A stretch of 64,000 bases of DNA from Rhodoferax ferrireducens (GCA_002083775.1 MTEI01000003.1:248001-312000); one strand, 5' to 3'. Counted from the stretch's first letter, positions 52,070-60,778 are shown. Notes: generated from the letters alone by a model not told the origin. Numbers and translations: made by a program.

Positions 52070-55000
52070 GCGCTCTCTACATATTGGCAGCGGCTCTGGC
52101 CGCCGCTTTCCTGCTGGGCTTGCTCAAGCAAGGCAGCCACCGCACGGCTTACGGTATCACGCTGGCGGCATTGGCGTTCATGAGCTTTGTCTCCGCCAGC
52201 TGGCTGTTGGGTTTTGTGTCGGGCACGGCCGTACCGGCCGAGATTTTTACCGCTGGTACCGAGCCACCGTTTGCCATCAACCTGCGTATGGGTCTGGCAG
52301 AAGCTGCCCTGACCACGCTGGTCACCATCACCGGCCTGCTGTCCGCCATCTACTTGAAAGAAGCCCTGTTCAAGCTGGGTCACCGCACCATGGCGATTCT
52401 GCTGGTGGCGGTGATGGCGCTGTGCGGCGTGATCCTGACACGTGACATCTTCAACCTGTTTGTGTTTTTTGAGCTGATCGTCATCTCCACTGCAGGGTTG
52501 GTACTGTTGTCGGAAGATGACCGGGCGCTGTCGGCGGGGTTCAAGTATTTGATCGTCTCGCAGGTGATCTCGGCGCTGCTGCTGATCGGCATCATCTTTG
52601 CCTACCACGCCACTGGCACGCTCAATATTGACGGCATGGCCGAGGCCTCGCTGAACCTACGAGCAGGCGGCATCGCGGCCTTCTTTTTCATGTTCATTGC
52701 GGTGTCTGCAGAGCTCAAGCCCTTTCCAGCCAACGGTTGGGCGCTAGACATTTATGAGTCCGCCCACCCGGCATTCTCGGCGATTTTCTCGGCTGCGACC
52801 GGTGCAGCGGCTTTGTATGCGGTGGACAAACTGCTGCTGATTGGGGGCCCACAGTGGTTGCCACTGGCCACTGGCATGGGGTTGGTGACCTTTGTGGCCT
52901 CCAACCTGTTTGCCTTGGCGCAAACCAATGACCGCCGCTTGCTGGGGTATTCGTCCATCGCACAAACCGGCCTGGTGCTGGTGGCGCTGGGCCAGCGCGA
53001 CATTCTGGGTGACGCCACGCCGTTTGTGGCGTTTGGCCTAATGATTTCGCACGCAGTCGCCAAGGCAGGCATGTTCTGGTTGTCCGGGCTGGTGGCGGGC
53101 CGCCAACTCACCGATTGGACCGCGTTGCGTGGCCGCCCGCTGCTGATTTTTGCCTTTGTGACCTTTGCCGCCATGTTGTCCGGCTTGCCGCCTTTCCCCG
53201 GTTTTTATGCCAAGTGGGAACTGATGCGCGTCCTGGCAGGTGAAGGTCGTTTGGCACTTATGGGGCTGATTTTGTTTGGTGCCCTGACGGAAGCGGGCTA
53301 CCTGTTCCGCTGGTTTGGCTACATCATCAAACGCGAGCAGACCGCCGAGCCGGTGGACTGCGTCAAAAACCGTGTTTTACCGGTGTTTGTGGCCCTGTTG
53401 GCAGGCTGGGGGCTGGGGTTTGTCTGGGGCGATCTGTCTGGCCATGGCAACCTGTTGCTGAGCTTGCCGCTATTGTTTGCCTTGTCGTTCCTGCTGCTGG
53501 ATTGGCTGCCCGCCTGGGTCAAGAACATCGTCGCCATCGTTGGCATGGTGGTGTTTTTCTACCTGACCTGGGGCGAATACACGCCGCTGCAACTCATTTT
53601 TGCCATCATCTTCCTGATTGGCGGGCCCATCACCCTGCTGGCGAGTTTTGATGCGCACGGCAAACGCATGGGCTTTTACCCGGCGGCCATGTTGATGTAT
53701 GCCGGGCTGATTTTGCTGGTGCGCGCCACCAGCACGTTTGAGTTTTTTGCCGCCTGGGAATTCCTGACCGTGGGTTCTTACCTGCTGATTTTGCGTGGCA
53801 AGAAGTCGGAGCCGCATGCGTTGTCGTACATCGTGTTTTCTCTGGCCGGTGCGTTTTTGATTTTGGCCGGGTTTGCGTTGGCAGCAGATGGTGCACCGCA
53901 GTTTGCGGTGACCGGATTAAGTTTGCTCAACGCCCCGGTCGCCCCATGGGTGTTTCTGCTGCTGGCGGTTGGTTTCATGACCAAGACCGCCGCCATTGGC
54001 CTGCATATCTGGCTGCCCGGCGCCCATGCCGAGGCAGAAACCGATGTGTCGCCGATGGTCTCAGGCATCTTGCTCAAGGCGGGGCTTTATGGGCTGTTCA
54101 TCCTGTTGATCAATATGGGCAAACAGCAGCTTTTCGGCATGGAGCTCACCCACGGGCTGCTGTGGGTGGCGGCGCTCACCGCCTTGTTGGGTAACCTGAT
54201 GGCGATCTTTCAGGAAGATGCCAAGCGGCTGCTGGCGTATTCCAGCATCGGCCAGATGGGCTACGCCATGTTTGGCCTGGCGCTGATGAACCATTTGGGC
54301 TGGTTGATGGCGCTGATGTTTGTCATCAACCACTACATCTACAAAGCCATGTTGTTCCTGGCCGTGGGTGGTGTGGCCAAGCGCACCGGCACCCGCGACA
54401 TGTACCGCATGGGTGGTTTGATCACGCTGATGCCGCTGTCGTTTGTGGCCACGCTGATCGGCATCATCGCCGTGTCGGGTGTGCCGCCGCTGTCTGGCTT
54501 TGGTGGCCGCTGGATTTTCTACAACGCTATTTTGAGCTCGGACCAGCGCCTGCCGATGGTGATTCTGTTCCTGGCCGGTCCGATTGCTTTCTTGTATCTG
54601 TTCCGCCTGATCCACACCATCTTTCTGGGCCAGCTCAAGGATGAATTGCGCCGCGTGAAAGAGGCACCGTTCTGGGTGGTGCTGCCGCAGATGATTTATG
54701 TGGTGTTGCTGCTGGCCTTTGCGCTATTCCCCGGCATTGCGCTGCGCCGGGTGGACACCTACCTGAATGAATTTTTCCCGCAGGGCGGGCTGGATTGGAG
54801 CGGGGCCGACATTGTCAGCAATTACGGTTACTGGAACCCCATTGCCATCATGATCATTGTGGCGGTGATCTTCCTCACCTTGCTGGGCTGGCTGATGTTT
54901 GTGGACCGTGGGGCGCAAAAGGTCAAGCAGTTCAACATCGTGTTTTCAGCCGAGCGCCCTTACCGGCCGGAAACCACCCACTTTGCCTGGAACTTTTTCG

Positions 55001-55188
55001 CCCCTTACCGCAAGGCGCTGGGTTTCCTGGTGAAACCGGTGGCCACGATGTTTTGGACCACGGTAACGGACGTGCTGCACACCGGGGCCGACATCGGGCG
55101 GCGTTGGTACACGGGTAATGGCCAGAGTTACGCCATCCACTTCCTGATCTTTGTTCTTGTTGCCTTCATGTTCAAGGCAGGAGCTTAA
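52063..55188 (+). CDS. Double antiporter-like subunit (two fused NuoL/M/N/MnhD domains)
   Basis: A 1041-residue membrane protein made of two proton-translocating modules. Module 1 (about 1-490) has the key Glu137 in NLFVFFELIVISTAG and Lys209 in VSAELKPFPANGW. Module 2 (about 500-960) repeats the pattern with FFAAWEFLTVGSYLL, VGFMTKTAAIGLHIWLPGAH and MVSGILLKAGLYGLF, plus the broken-helix SGVPPLSGFGGRWIF. The final 80 residues form a helix and a cytoplasmic tail. In Mrp and Mbh the two would be separate or one would be MrpA-like. Two pumping modules in one chain suggest more than one ion moved per cycle. ATG at 52063 overlaps the mnhC stop. Confidence 0.9.
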   Translation: MVSALYILAAALAAAFLLGLLKQGSHRTAYGITLAALAFMSFVSASWLLGFVSGTAVPAEIFTAGTEPPFAINLRMGLAEAALTTLVTITGLLSAIYLKEALFKLGHRTMAILLVAVMALCGVILTRDIFNLFVFFELIVISTAGLVLLSEDDRALSAGFKYLIVSQVISALLLIGIIFAYHATGTLNIDGMAEASLNLRAGGIAAFFFMFIAVSAELKPFPANGWALDIYESAHPAFSAIFSAATGAAALYAVDKLLLIGGPQWLPLATGMGLVTFVASNLFALAQTNDRRLLGYSSIAQTGLVLVALGQRDILGDATPFVAFGLMISHAVAKAGMFWLSGLVAGRQLTDWTALRGRPLLIFAFVTFAAMLSGLPPFPGFYAKWELMRVLAGEGRLALMGLILFGALTEAGYLFRWFGYIIKREQTAEPVDCVKNRVLPVFVALLAGWGLGFVWGDLSGHGNLLLSLPLLFALSFLLLDWLPAWVKNIVAIVGMVVFFYLTWGEYTPLQLIFAIIFLIGGPITLLASFDAHGKRMGFYPAAMLMYAGLILLVRATSTFEFFAAWEFLTVGSYLLILRGKKSEPHALSYIVFSLAGAFLILAGFALAADGAPQFAVTGLSLLNAPVAPWVFLLLAVGFMTKTAAIGLHIWLPGAHAEAETDVSPMVSGILLKAGLYGLFILLINMGKQQLFGMELTHGLLWVAALTALLGNLMAIFQEDAKRLLAYSSIGQMGYAMFGLALMNHLGWLMALMFVINHYIYKAMLFLAVGGVAKRTGTRDMYRMGGLITLMPLSFVATLIGIIAVSGVPPLSGFGGRWIFYNAILSSDQRLPMVILFLAGPIAFLYLFRLIHTIFLGQLKDELRRVKEAPFWVVLPQMIYVVLLLAFALFPGIALRRVDTYLNEFFPQGGLDWSGADIVSNYGYWNPIAIMIIVAVIFLTLLGWLMFVDRGAQKVKQFNIVFSAERPYRPETTHFAWNFFAPYRKALGFLVKPVATMFWTTVTDVLHTGADIGRRWYTGNGQSYAIHFLIFVLVAFMFKAGA

Positions 55189-55191
55189 GCC

Positions 55192-56097
55192 ATGGCTTTC
55201 GACTGGATGAAAATTCCCTATGCGTTGCTGACGCTGTTCATCGTCATCAACTACGGCTTCCTGATGGGTGCCTTTGTGCAGAAAATCGCGGCCCGTGTGG
55301 GGCGCCGCCATGGCATCCCGATCTGGCAATACTACGCTGACGTGATCAAGAACTACGGCCAGCGTACCTCCATTACCCACGGAGTGATGTTCTACATGGG
55401 GCCGGTGTTTCGGTTGTCGGGTGGTGTGGGTCTGCTGCTGTTTGTGCCGACCATTTACGGCTCTTACATGTTTTCCAACATGTCGTTCGCCGGTGATCTG
55501 ATCCTGGCGCTGTACTTCATCTTTTTTGGCACGCTGGGCATGGCACTCGGTGCCGGTGAGAGCGGTCACCCACATGCCGCCATGGGCGTGTCGCGCGGGT
55601 TGTCATTGGTGAGCACCGCCGAGCTGCCGTTTGCGCTGGCCGTGTTTTCCGTCGCCTTGCAGTACCAAAGTCTGTCTGTCACCGAGATTGTGGCGGCCCA
55701 GCAGGGTGGTGTGTTGAATTGGACTGTGTTCACCAACCCTTTGGCAGTGGCCGCAGCCATGTTGTCGTTTTTGGGTTCCATGATGCGCCCGCCGTTTGAT
55801 CTGGTGATTGCCCCGCAGGAAATCCCGATTGGCCCGCCCACCGAATTCCATTCCTCCTACCTGGCGCTGATGCAGACCAACCGGGCGCTGTTCCCGGTGG
55901 CCAAGGTGGTGATTTACATGAACCTGTTTTTTGGCGGTGCCACCGACTGGCCGACGTTTTTCCTGAAAGTGTTCCTGATCTATCTGTGGGCCGCTTTTGT
56001 GGGCGTGGTGTTCCCGCGTTTTCGGGTGGAGCAAGCGGTGCGCTGGTTCCTGATCTGGGCCGTGCCGATTGGCATCCTTTCCATCGTCCTGGTGTAA
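55192..56097 (+). CDS. NuoH/EchB-like membrane subunit
   Basis: A 301-residue protein with eight hydrophobic segments. The conserved cytoplasmic loop GRRHGIPIWQYYADVIKNYG and the later MMRPPFDLVIAPQEIPIGPP, EFHSSYLALMQ are the NuoH/EchB/MbhM signatures; the acidic loop near the end of the E-channel follows. It connects the soluble redox arm to the antiporter modules. Start follows the double subunit after 3 bases. Confidence 0.92.
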   Translation: MAFDWMKIPYALLTLFIVINYGFLMGAFVQKIAARVGRRHGIPIWQYYADVIKNYGQRTSITHGVMFYMGPVFRLSGGVGLLLFVPTIYGSYMFSNMSFAGDLILALYFIFFGTLGMALGAGESGHPHAAMGVSRGLSLVSTAELPFALAVFSVALQYQSLSVTEIVAAQQGGVLNWTVFTNPLAVAAAMLSFLGSMMRPPFDLVIAPQEIPIGPPTEFHSSYLALMQTNRALFPVAKVVIYMNLFFGGATDWPTFFLKVFLIYLWAAFVGVVFPRFRVEQAVRWFLIWAVPIGILSIVLV

Positions 56098-56104
56098 GAA
56101 GCAT

Positions 56105-56746
56105 ATGAAAGAAGAACTCAAAATCCGCGTCGTCAAGGGGCCGGACGGTACCACCTTCGAGGTGGACCCGATGCGCGACTACTTCTGTGAGGCCGCGCCT
56201 TCGGTGCACGCCCCGGCGTATTCCAAGATTGTGGAAGACCTGTTCAACTGGGCGCGCTCGCGCTCCATCTGGATCCTGGGCTTTGGCACCGGCTGCGGTG
56301 CGATTGAAATGCGCCCGCTGATGACCCCGCGTTTTGACGCTTACCGGTTTGGCATTGCCTGGCGGCCCACACCGCGCCAGGCCAATCTGCTGGTGATCTC
56401 GGGCTACCTGTCCACCAAAACCCTCAAACGCGCCATTCGCACTTACGAACAGATGCAAAGCCCCAAATACGTGGTGGGGCTGGGTTCCTGCACCATCAAT
56501 GGCGGCATGTACTGGGACTCTTACAACACCATCAAGCGGCTGGATGACTACATGCCGGTGGACCTGTACATCACCGGCTGCATGCCGCGTCCCGAAGCGT
56601 TATTGCAGGGTTTTGAAGACCTGAAAAAACTCATTCGCGCTGGCAAGGCCGAAGGGGCCAACCAGTACGCCGAAAACTTTGCCTGGTACAAAGAAAACCA
56701 AAAGCGTGTGATCCACGACTGGGACATGCCGGACTACAACTGGTAA
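56105..56746 (+). CDS. NuoB-like small subunit with an altered N2 cluster motif
   Basis: A 213-residue soluble subunit of the NuoB/HycG/MbhJ family. The cluster ligands are Cys64 in GTGCGAIEMR, Cys129 in VGLGSCTINGGMYW and Cys159 in ITGCMPRPEAL. Where NuoB has tandem CC and hydrogenase small subunits CxxC, residue 65 is Gly, so only three of four usual cysteine ligands are present. An extra Cys28 lies near the N-terminus. The terminal electron carrier is therefore either a cluster with a non-Cys ligand or something else. The start at 56105 follows the nuoH-like stop by 7 bases; a start at 56069 would overlap it. Confidence 0.9.
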   Translation: MKEELKIRVVKGPDGTTFEVDPMRDYFCEAAPSVHAPAYSKIVEDLFNWARSRSIWILGFGTGCGAIEMRPLMTPRFDAYRFGIAWRPTPRQANLLVISGYLSTKTLKRAIRTYEQMQSPKYVVGLGSCTINGGMYWDSYNTIKRLDDYMPVDLYITGCMPRPEALLQGFEDLKKLIRAGKAEGANQYAENFAWYKENQKRVIHDWDMPDYNW

Positions 56747-56756
56747 GGACAAGACC

Positions 56757-57287
56757 ATGCAACACCTCCATGCCAGGCTGAGTGCGCTGTTTCCGCTGGG
56801 TGAATTCACCCCGCAGCGCGACAAACTCGGTTTTTTGACCGTGCCCCAATCGCATTTGCGCGCCGTAGCCACCCACCTGCGCGATGTTGAGGGTTTTTCT
56901 CACTTGGTGCTGTTGACCGCGGTGGACTGGCTTGAAGAAGGCCAGTTTCAGCTGACCTATTTGCTGTGCAACCGTTTGGCGCGGTTGGATCTGGGCCTGC
57001 GGGTGTTTTTGCCGCGCGAGGCGGCCACCATGGACAGCATTCACGACCTGTGGCCCACCGCAGCCACCTACCAGCGTGAACTGCGGGAGATGTTTGGCAT
57101 TGACTTTCCCGGCAGCCCGCGCTTGGCAGAAGAGTTCATTCTGGAAGGCTGGATCGACATTCCGCCCTACCGCCGCGATTTCGACACCAAAAAATTCGCC
57201 GCCGAGAACTTCAGCCAGCGCCCGGGCCGCGTGACGCATGACCCGGCTGCGCACATGAAGCAGCAACTCTACCCCGGTGGGCTCTGA
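56757..57287 (+). CDS. NuoC-like 30-kDa subunit
   Basis: A 176-residue protein with the NuoC fold: FSHLVLLTAVDWLEEGQFQL in place of the usual Asp-Tyr start of the domain, then the family signature YQRELREMFGIDFPGSPRL and the WIDIPPYRRDF end. In complex I the subunit braces NuoB and NuoD; homologues occur in group 4 hydrogenases and related complexes. It ends just before the NuoD-like start (the ATG is at 57289). Confidence 0.9.
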   Translation: MQHLHARLSALFPLGEFTPQRDKLGFLTVPQSHLRAVATHLRDVEGFSHLVLLTAVDWLEEGQFQLTYLLCNRLARLDLGLRVFLPREAATMDSIHDLWPTAATYQRELREMFGIDFPGSPRLAEEFILEGWIDIPPYRRDFDTKKFAAENFSQRPGRVTHDPAAHMKQQLYPGGL

Positions 57288-57288
57288 T

Positions 57289-58467
57289 ATGGATTACTTT
57301 GCACCTGACCGCACCCAATACCCGGCCACCAAGGCCGATGGCACGCTGGACATTGACCTGACCTCAGGCAAGTACCTCAAGCTCTGGCAAGGCCCGAATC
57401 ACCCGGGCATCACCGGCAACATGTCGGTGGAACTCACCGTGTGTGGCGACGAAGTGGTAGAGGGCAAAACCCATGTGGGTTACCTGCACCGGGGTTTTGA
57501 GAAGCTGATGGAGCGGCGCATCTTCATCCAGTGTTTCCCGATTGTTTGCCGTATCTGCGTGCCCGAGCCGGACTTCAACGAATACTGCTACGCCGCTGCC
57601 GTGGAAGACCTCGCCGGTATCGAATCACCCGAGCGTGCCAACTGGATCCGCGCCTTGATTCTGGAGATGGGCCGCATCAACAGCTACCTGATGTACCTGG
57701 GCGGCCAAGCCGGTGCCTTGGGCCTGGGGGTGATCGGCCAGTGGACGACCTATGTGCGTGATCTGATGCTGGACCGCTTTGAGGAACTGACCGGTGCCCG
57801 CATCTACCATATGTTCATCATCCCCGGTGGCGTGCGCGACGGCCTGCCTGAGGGGTTTGATGCGCGCATGGAAGAGACCTTGCGCGAGATTGAGCGCACC
57901 ATGAAAGACGTGTGGGATGTGATGTTTTGCAACGCCGTCTTCAAGAAGCGCACCGTGGGCCTGGGCGTGATCGACAAGGCCTGGCTGGAGCCCTATGGCG
58001 TGACCGGCCCCAACGCCCGCGCGGCGGGTGTGGCCAAAGATGTGCGCAAGGACGACCCGTACCTGATCTACGACCAGCTCGACTTTGAGGTGCCACTGGG
58101 CACGGATTCCGACATCTTCACCCGCTCGGACGTGCGCAGGCGCGACGTGCTGGTGTCGGTAGACCTGGTGCGCCAGATGCTGGCCAAAATGCCACGCACT
58201 GGCGCGGTGGCCTCGCCCACGCCCAACGTGCTGCACTGGAAGATTCCACGCGCCGAGACCTATGTGCGCGGCGAGTGCTCGCGCGGCGAATATGGCTACT
58301 ACCTGGTGACCGACGGCAGTGGTTACCCGCGACGCGTCAATGTGCGTGGCCCGTCTTACACCCACGCCATGGCGTTGCTGGAACGCATGATCGTGAACGT
58401 GAACATTTCCGATGTGGCGGCCCTGATGGTGTCGTTACACACTTACCCGCCCGAGATCGAGAGATAG
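57289..58467 (+). CDS. NuoD/hydrogenase large-subunit-like protein lacking the full NiFe site
   Basis: A 392-residue protein of the NuoD/HycE/MbhL family. N-terminal GPNHPGITGNM (35-45) has Thr where complex I has the quinone-site His in HPxxHG. One CxxC (Cys87, Cys90 in PIVCRICVPEP) lines up with the L1 motif CGIC of hydrogenases, but the histidine after it is missing. At the C-terminus, where hydrogenases have DPCxxC, the protein ends ALMVSLHTYPPEIER with no cysteine. It can neither bind a normal NiFe centre nor reduce quinone in the complex I way. This places it with Ehr/Mbs-like relatives; the substrate is open. Confidence 0.9.
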   Translation: MDYFAPDRTQYPATKADGTLDIDLTSGKYLKLWQGPNHPGITGNMSVELTVCGDEVVEGKTHVGYLHRGFEKLMERRIFIQCFPIVCRICVPEPDFNEYCYAAAVEDLAGIESPERANWIRALILEMGRINSYLMYLGGQAGALGLGVIGQWTTYVRDLMLDRFEELTGARIYHMFIIPGGVRDGLPEGFDARMEETLREIERTMKDVWDVMFCNAVFKKRTVGLGVIDKAWLEPYGVTGPNARAAGVAKDVRKDDPYLIYDQLDFEVPLGTDSDIFTRSDVRRRDVLVSVDLVRQMLAKMPRTGAVASPTPNVLHWKIPRAETYVRGECSRGEYGYYLVTDGSGYPRRVNVRGPSYTHAMALLERMIVNVNISDVAALMVSLHTYPPEIER

Positions 58468-58469
58468 CC

Positions 58470-60272
58470 ATGAGCGTCCGTGATGTCCTCTCACCCTTCA
58501 CCGCCTGGAAAAACGTTTTCCTGGACCCGGTGACCATTCCTGACCCGATCAACGACCGCCCGGGGGCGCCGCGTTACCGGGGTTTTCACAAAAACGATGT
58601 GGTCAAGTGCATTGGCTGTGGCACCTGCGAAACCATTTGCCAAAACGGTGCCATCGACATGGTGCCGGTCGACGGGATTGCCACCAAGCAGGGTGACTCG
58701 GGCTTACGCCCACGCATTGACTACGGCCGCTGCTGCTGGTGCGCGCTGTGTGTGGATGTGTGCATGACTGGCTCGCTGACCATGAGCAACGCCTACACCT
58801 GGGTCGAGGCCGACCCGGACGCCTTCCGCTTTACACCCGGCGTAGACAAAAAAGCCTGGGACAACGCCGAGTTGGGTTACCAGCGCCCCGAAGGCCACCG
58901 CCTGACCGAGCAGGATCGGGTTGAGATGCACGAGATGACCCCCGAGGTGCGCATCAACTCGTTTGCCGAGATCGTCAACGGTTACTCCGTAGAGCAGGCC
59001 AAGCTGGAAGCCGACCGCTGCGTGGCCTGTGGCCTGTGTATTGCTACCTGCCCGACCCACATGTCGATCCCACAGTACATCGCGGCGGTGCGCGATGGCG
59101 ACTACGAGCGGGGTGTGGAGCTGCTGTATGAGACCAACCCGTTCTCGGGCATCTGTGGCCGCGTCTGCACCCACAAGTGCGAAACATCTTGTGCCTCGCG
59201 CCATGAGGGCGACCCGATAGCCATTCGCTGGCTCAAGCGCCACATCATGGACCAGGTGCCGTTTGAGCGCCGCAAGGAACTCGTCGGTGGGGTGCACAAG
59301 AGCGCCACCGGCAAAAAAGTGGCCATCGTCGGCGCGGGCCCTGCGGGTTTGACTGCCGCCTTTGACCTGGCCAAACAGGGTCACAGCGTGACCGTGTTTG
59401 AAGCGCTGGACGCTGCGGGCGGCATGACGCGCTGGGGCATCCCGGAGTACCGACTGCCTTACGACGTGATTGACGAAGACGTGGACATCATCCGCTCGGT
59501 GGGGGTAGACATCCGCTGCAATATGCGCGTCGGCCAAGACATCAGCTTGGATCAGTTGCACCAGGAGCATGACGCGGTGTTGCTCGGCTTGGGCCTGCAA
59601 CTGGGCCGCGCCACGCGCACGCCCGGTAGCGACCACCCGGACGTGCGCAAAGCCGTCGATTTGTTGCGCCAGGCAACTGCCGGTGAAGACTTTGGCACCC
59701 CGCGCGAAGCGGTGGTGATTGGTGGCGGCAACGTGGCGATGGACATTGCCCGCACGCTGGCGCGCTTGCAAAAAGCCCAGTACGGCGCGGTGAAAGTGAC
59801 CTTGACCGCGCTGGAAGACAAGGCGCACTTTTTGGCAGACCCTGAGGAGATCAAAGAAGCCGGCGAGGAAGGCGTGCATATCATTGATGCACGCGGCCCT
59901 CAGCAGGTCGTGGTCGAAGGCGGCAAAGTGGTGGGTTTGAAAACATGGCGTGTGAAAGCCATTTTTGACGAACAAGGCCGCTTTGCCCCGAGTTATGACG
60001 AGTCTGACGAGCAGTTGCACCTGGGCAGCATGGTTGTGGAAGCCATTGGTCAGATGACCGATGCTTCACTTTTGGGTGACGCGCTTACTGAGAAATTGGC
60101 CTGGCAGCGTGGTCGCTTGCAGGTGGACGGGGGTGGCCGTACCAGTGAAGCCTGGTTATGGGCCGCTGGCGACATGGTGCGCGGGCCAGACGTTGTGACC
60201 GCCGTTGCCGACGGGCACCGTGTTGCCGCTAGCATTCACGCCACTTTCACTTCTACGGAGATTTCCGCATGA
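58470..60272 (+). CDS. Ferredoxin-GltD fusion: Fe-S/FAD NAD(P)H-linked oxidoreductase subunit
   Basis: A 600-residue protein. Residues 40-100 are a NuoI-like ferredoxin with two [4Fe-4S] motifs (C47 IGCGTCETIC; C89 WCALCVDVC). Residues 170-235 add the GltD-type N-terminal cluster domain (CVACGLCIATCP at 174; CGRVCTHKCETSC at 219). Residues 274-600 are a two-dinucleotide-domain flavoprotein: FAD motif VAIVGAGPAGLTAAF (275-289) and NAD(P)H motif VVIGGGNVAMDIART (405-419). Such modules (NfnB, GltD) move electrons between NAD(P)H and Fe-S clusters. I start at the ATG at 58470, after the NuoD-like stop; a frame from 58275 would run through that gene. Confidence 0.92.
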   Translation: MSVRDVLSPFTAWKNVFLDPVTIPDPINDRPGAPRYRGFHKNDVVKCIGCGTCETICQNGAIDMVPVDGIATKQGDSGLRPRIDYGRCCWCALCVDVCMTGSLTMSNAYTWVEADPDAFRFTPGVDKKAWDNAELGYQRPEGHRLTEQDRVEMHEMTPEVRINSFAEIVNGYSVEQAKLEADRCVACGLCIATCPTHMSIPQYIAAVRDGDYERGVELLYETNPFSGICGRVCTHKCETSCASRHEGDPIAIRWLKRHIMDQVPFERRKELVGGVHKSATGKKVAIVGAGPAGLTAAFDLAKQGHSVTVFEALDAAGGMTRWGIPEYRLPYDVIDEDVDIIRSVGVDIRCNMRVGQDISLDQLHQEHDAVLLGLGLQLGRATRTPGSDHPDVRKAVDLLRQATAGEDFGTPREAVVIGGGNVAMDIARTLARLQKAQYGAVKVTLTALEDKAHFLADPEEIKEAGEEGVHIIDARGPQQVVVEGGKVVGLKTWRVKAIFDEQGRFAPSYDESDEQLHLGSMVVEAIGQMTDASLLGDALTEKLAWQRGRLQVDGGGRTSEAWLWAAGDMVRGPDVVTAVADGHRVAASIHATFTSTEISA

Positions 60273-60772
60273 GCCAGCCCGTTCGCCGAATTGATGTGTT
60301 GCGCCACACCACCAGCGTGCAAGAAATTCTGGATGTGGCCAACAGTTTTGAGGCCAGCGCCCGCGACTTTTACACCGCGCTGATCCCGAAGGTCAGCAAA
60401 CGCATCCGGTATTTGGTGGAAGAACTGGCGGCAGAAGAACAAGGCCACTTTGACCTGCTGGCCGCCCTGCGTGCGCGTACCGACTTGGCTGAGCAGGTCA
60501 AGCTGCAGATCCAGCAGCCCGCCAGCGACAGCAAGTTTTCAGACTGCATTCACCTGCCCAACTTGGGTGACAACCCGGACGACCAGGCGGTGCTGCAATA
60601 CGCCATGGGCCGCGAACACATCGCCATGACGCATTACACCGAACTGGCGCAAACCGCGCCCGAAGGCCCGATACGCGAGCTGTTCCAGTTTCTCGCCAGC
60701 GAAGAAACCACGCACAAGCTGGAACTGGAGAAGCTCTATTACGAAACCGTCCACCGCGGTGGCGGCGTGTAG
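60269..60772 (+). CDS. Ferritin-like (rubrerythrin-type) di-iron protein
   Basis: A 167-residue four-helix protein. Di-iron ligands are visible: Glu28, Glu57 and His60 (EEQGH) in the first pair, Glu116 (GREHIAM) and Glu146/His149 (EETTH) in the second. No rubredoxin domain follows. Its ATG overlaps the flavoprotein stop (ATGA), so it belongs to the operon. Related proteins reduce peroxide or store iron in anaerobes; receiving electrons from the flavoprotein to protect the complex is one possibility, and a structural or electron-transfer role is another. Confidence 0.85.
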   Translation: MSQPVRRIDVLRHTTSVQEILDVANSFEASARDFYTALIPKVSKRIRYLVEELAAEEQGHFDLLAALRARTDLAEQVKLQIQQPASDSKFSDCIHLPNLGDNPDDQAVLQYAMGREHIAMTHYTELAQTAPEGPIRELFQFLASEETTHKLELEKLYYETVHRGGGV

Positions 60773-60778
60773 TCTGCT

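Noticed and set aside
58704-60020. 438-codon open frame on the minus strand
   Set aside because: It is the antisense shadow of the ferredoxin-GltD gene, whose motifs prove the plus frame; its own product has no recognisable domain.
49668-60272. NiFe group 4 hydrogenase or standard NADH dehydrogenase (complex I)
   Set aside because: The NuoD-like protein lacks the C-terminal CxxC and the His after the first CxxC, and also lacks the quinone-site His; nuoA, nuoE, nuoF, nuoG and maturation genes are absent.
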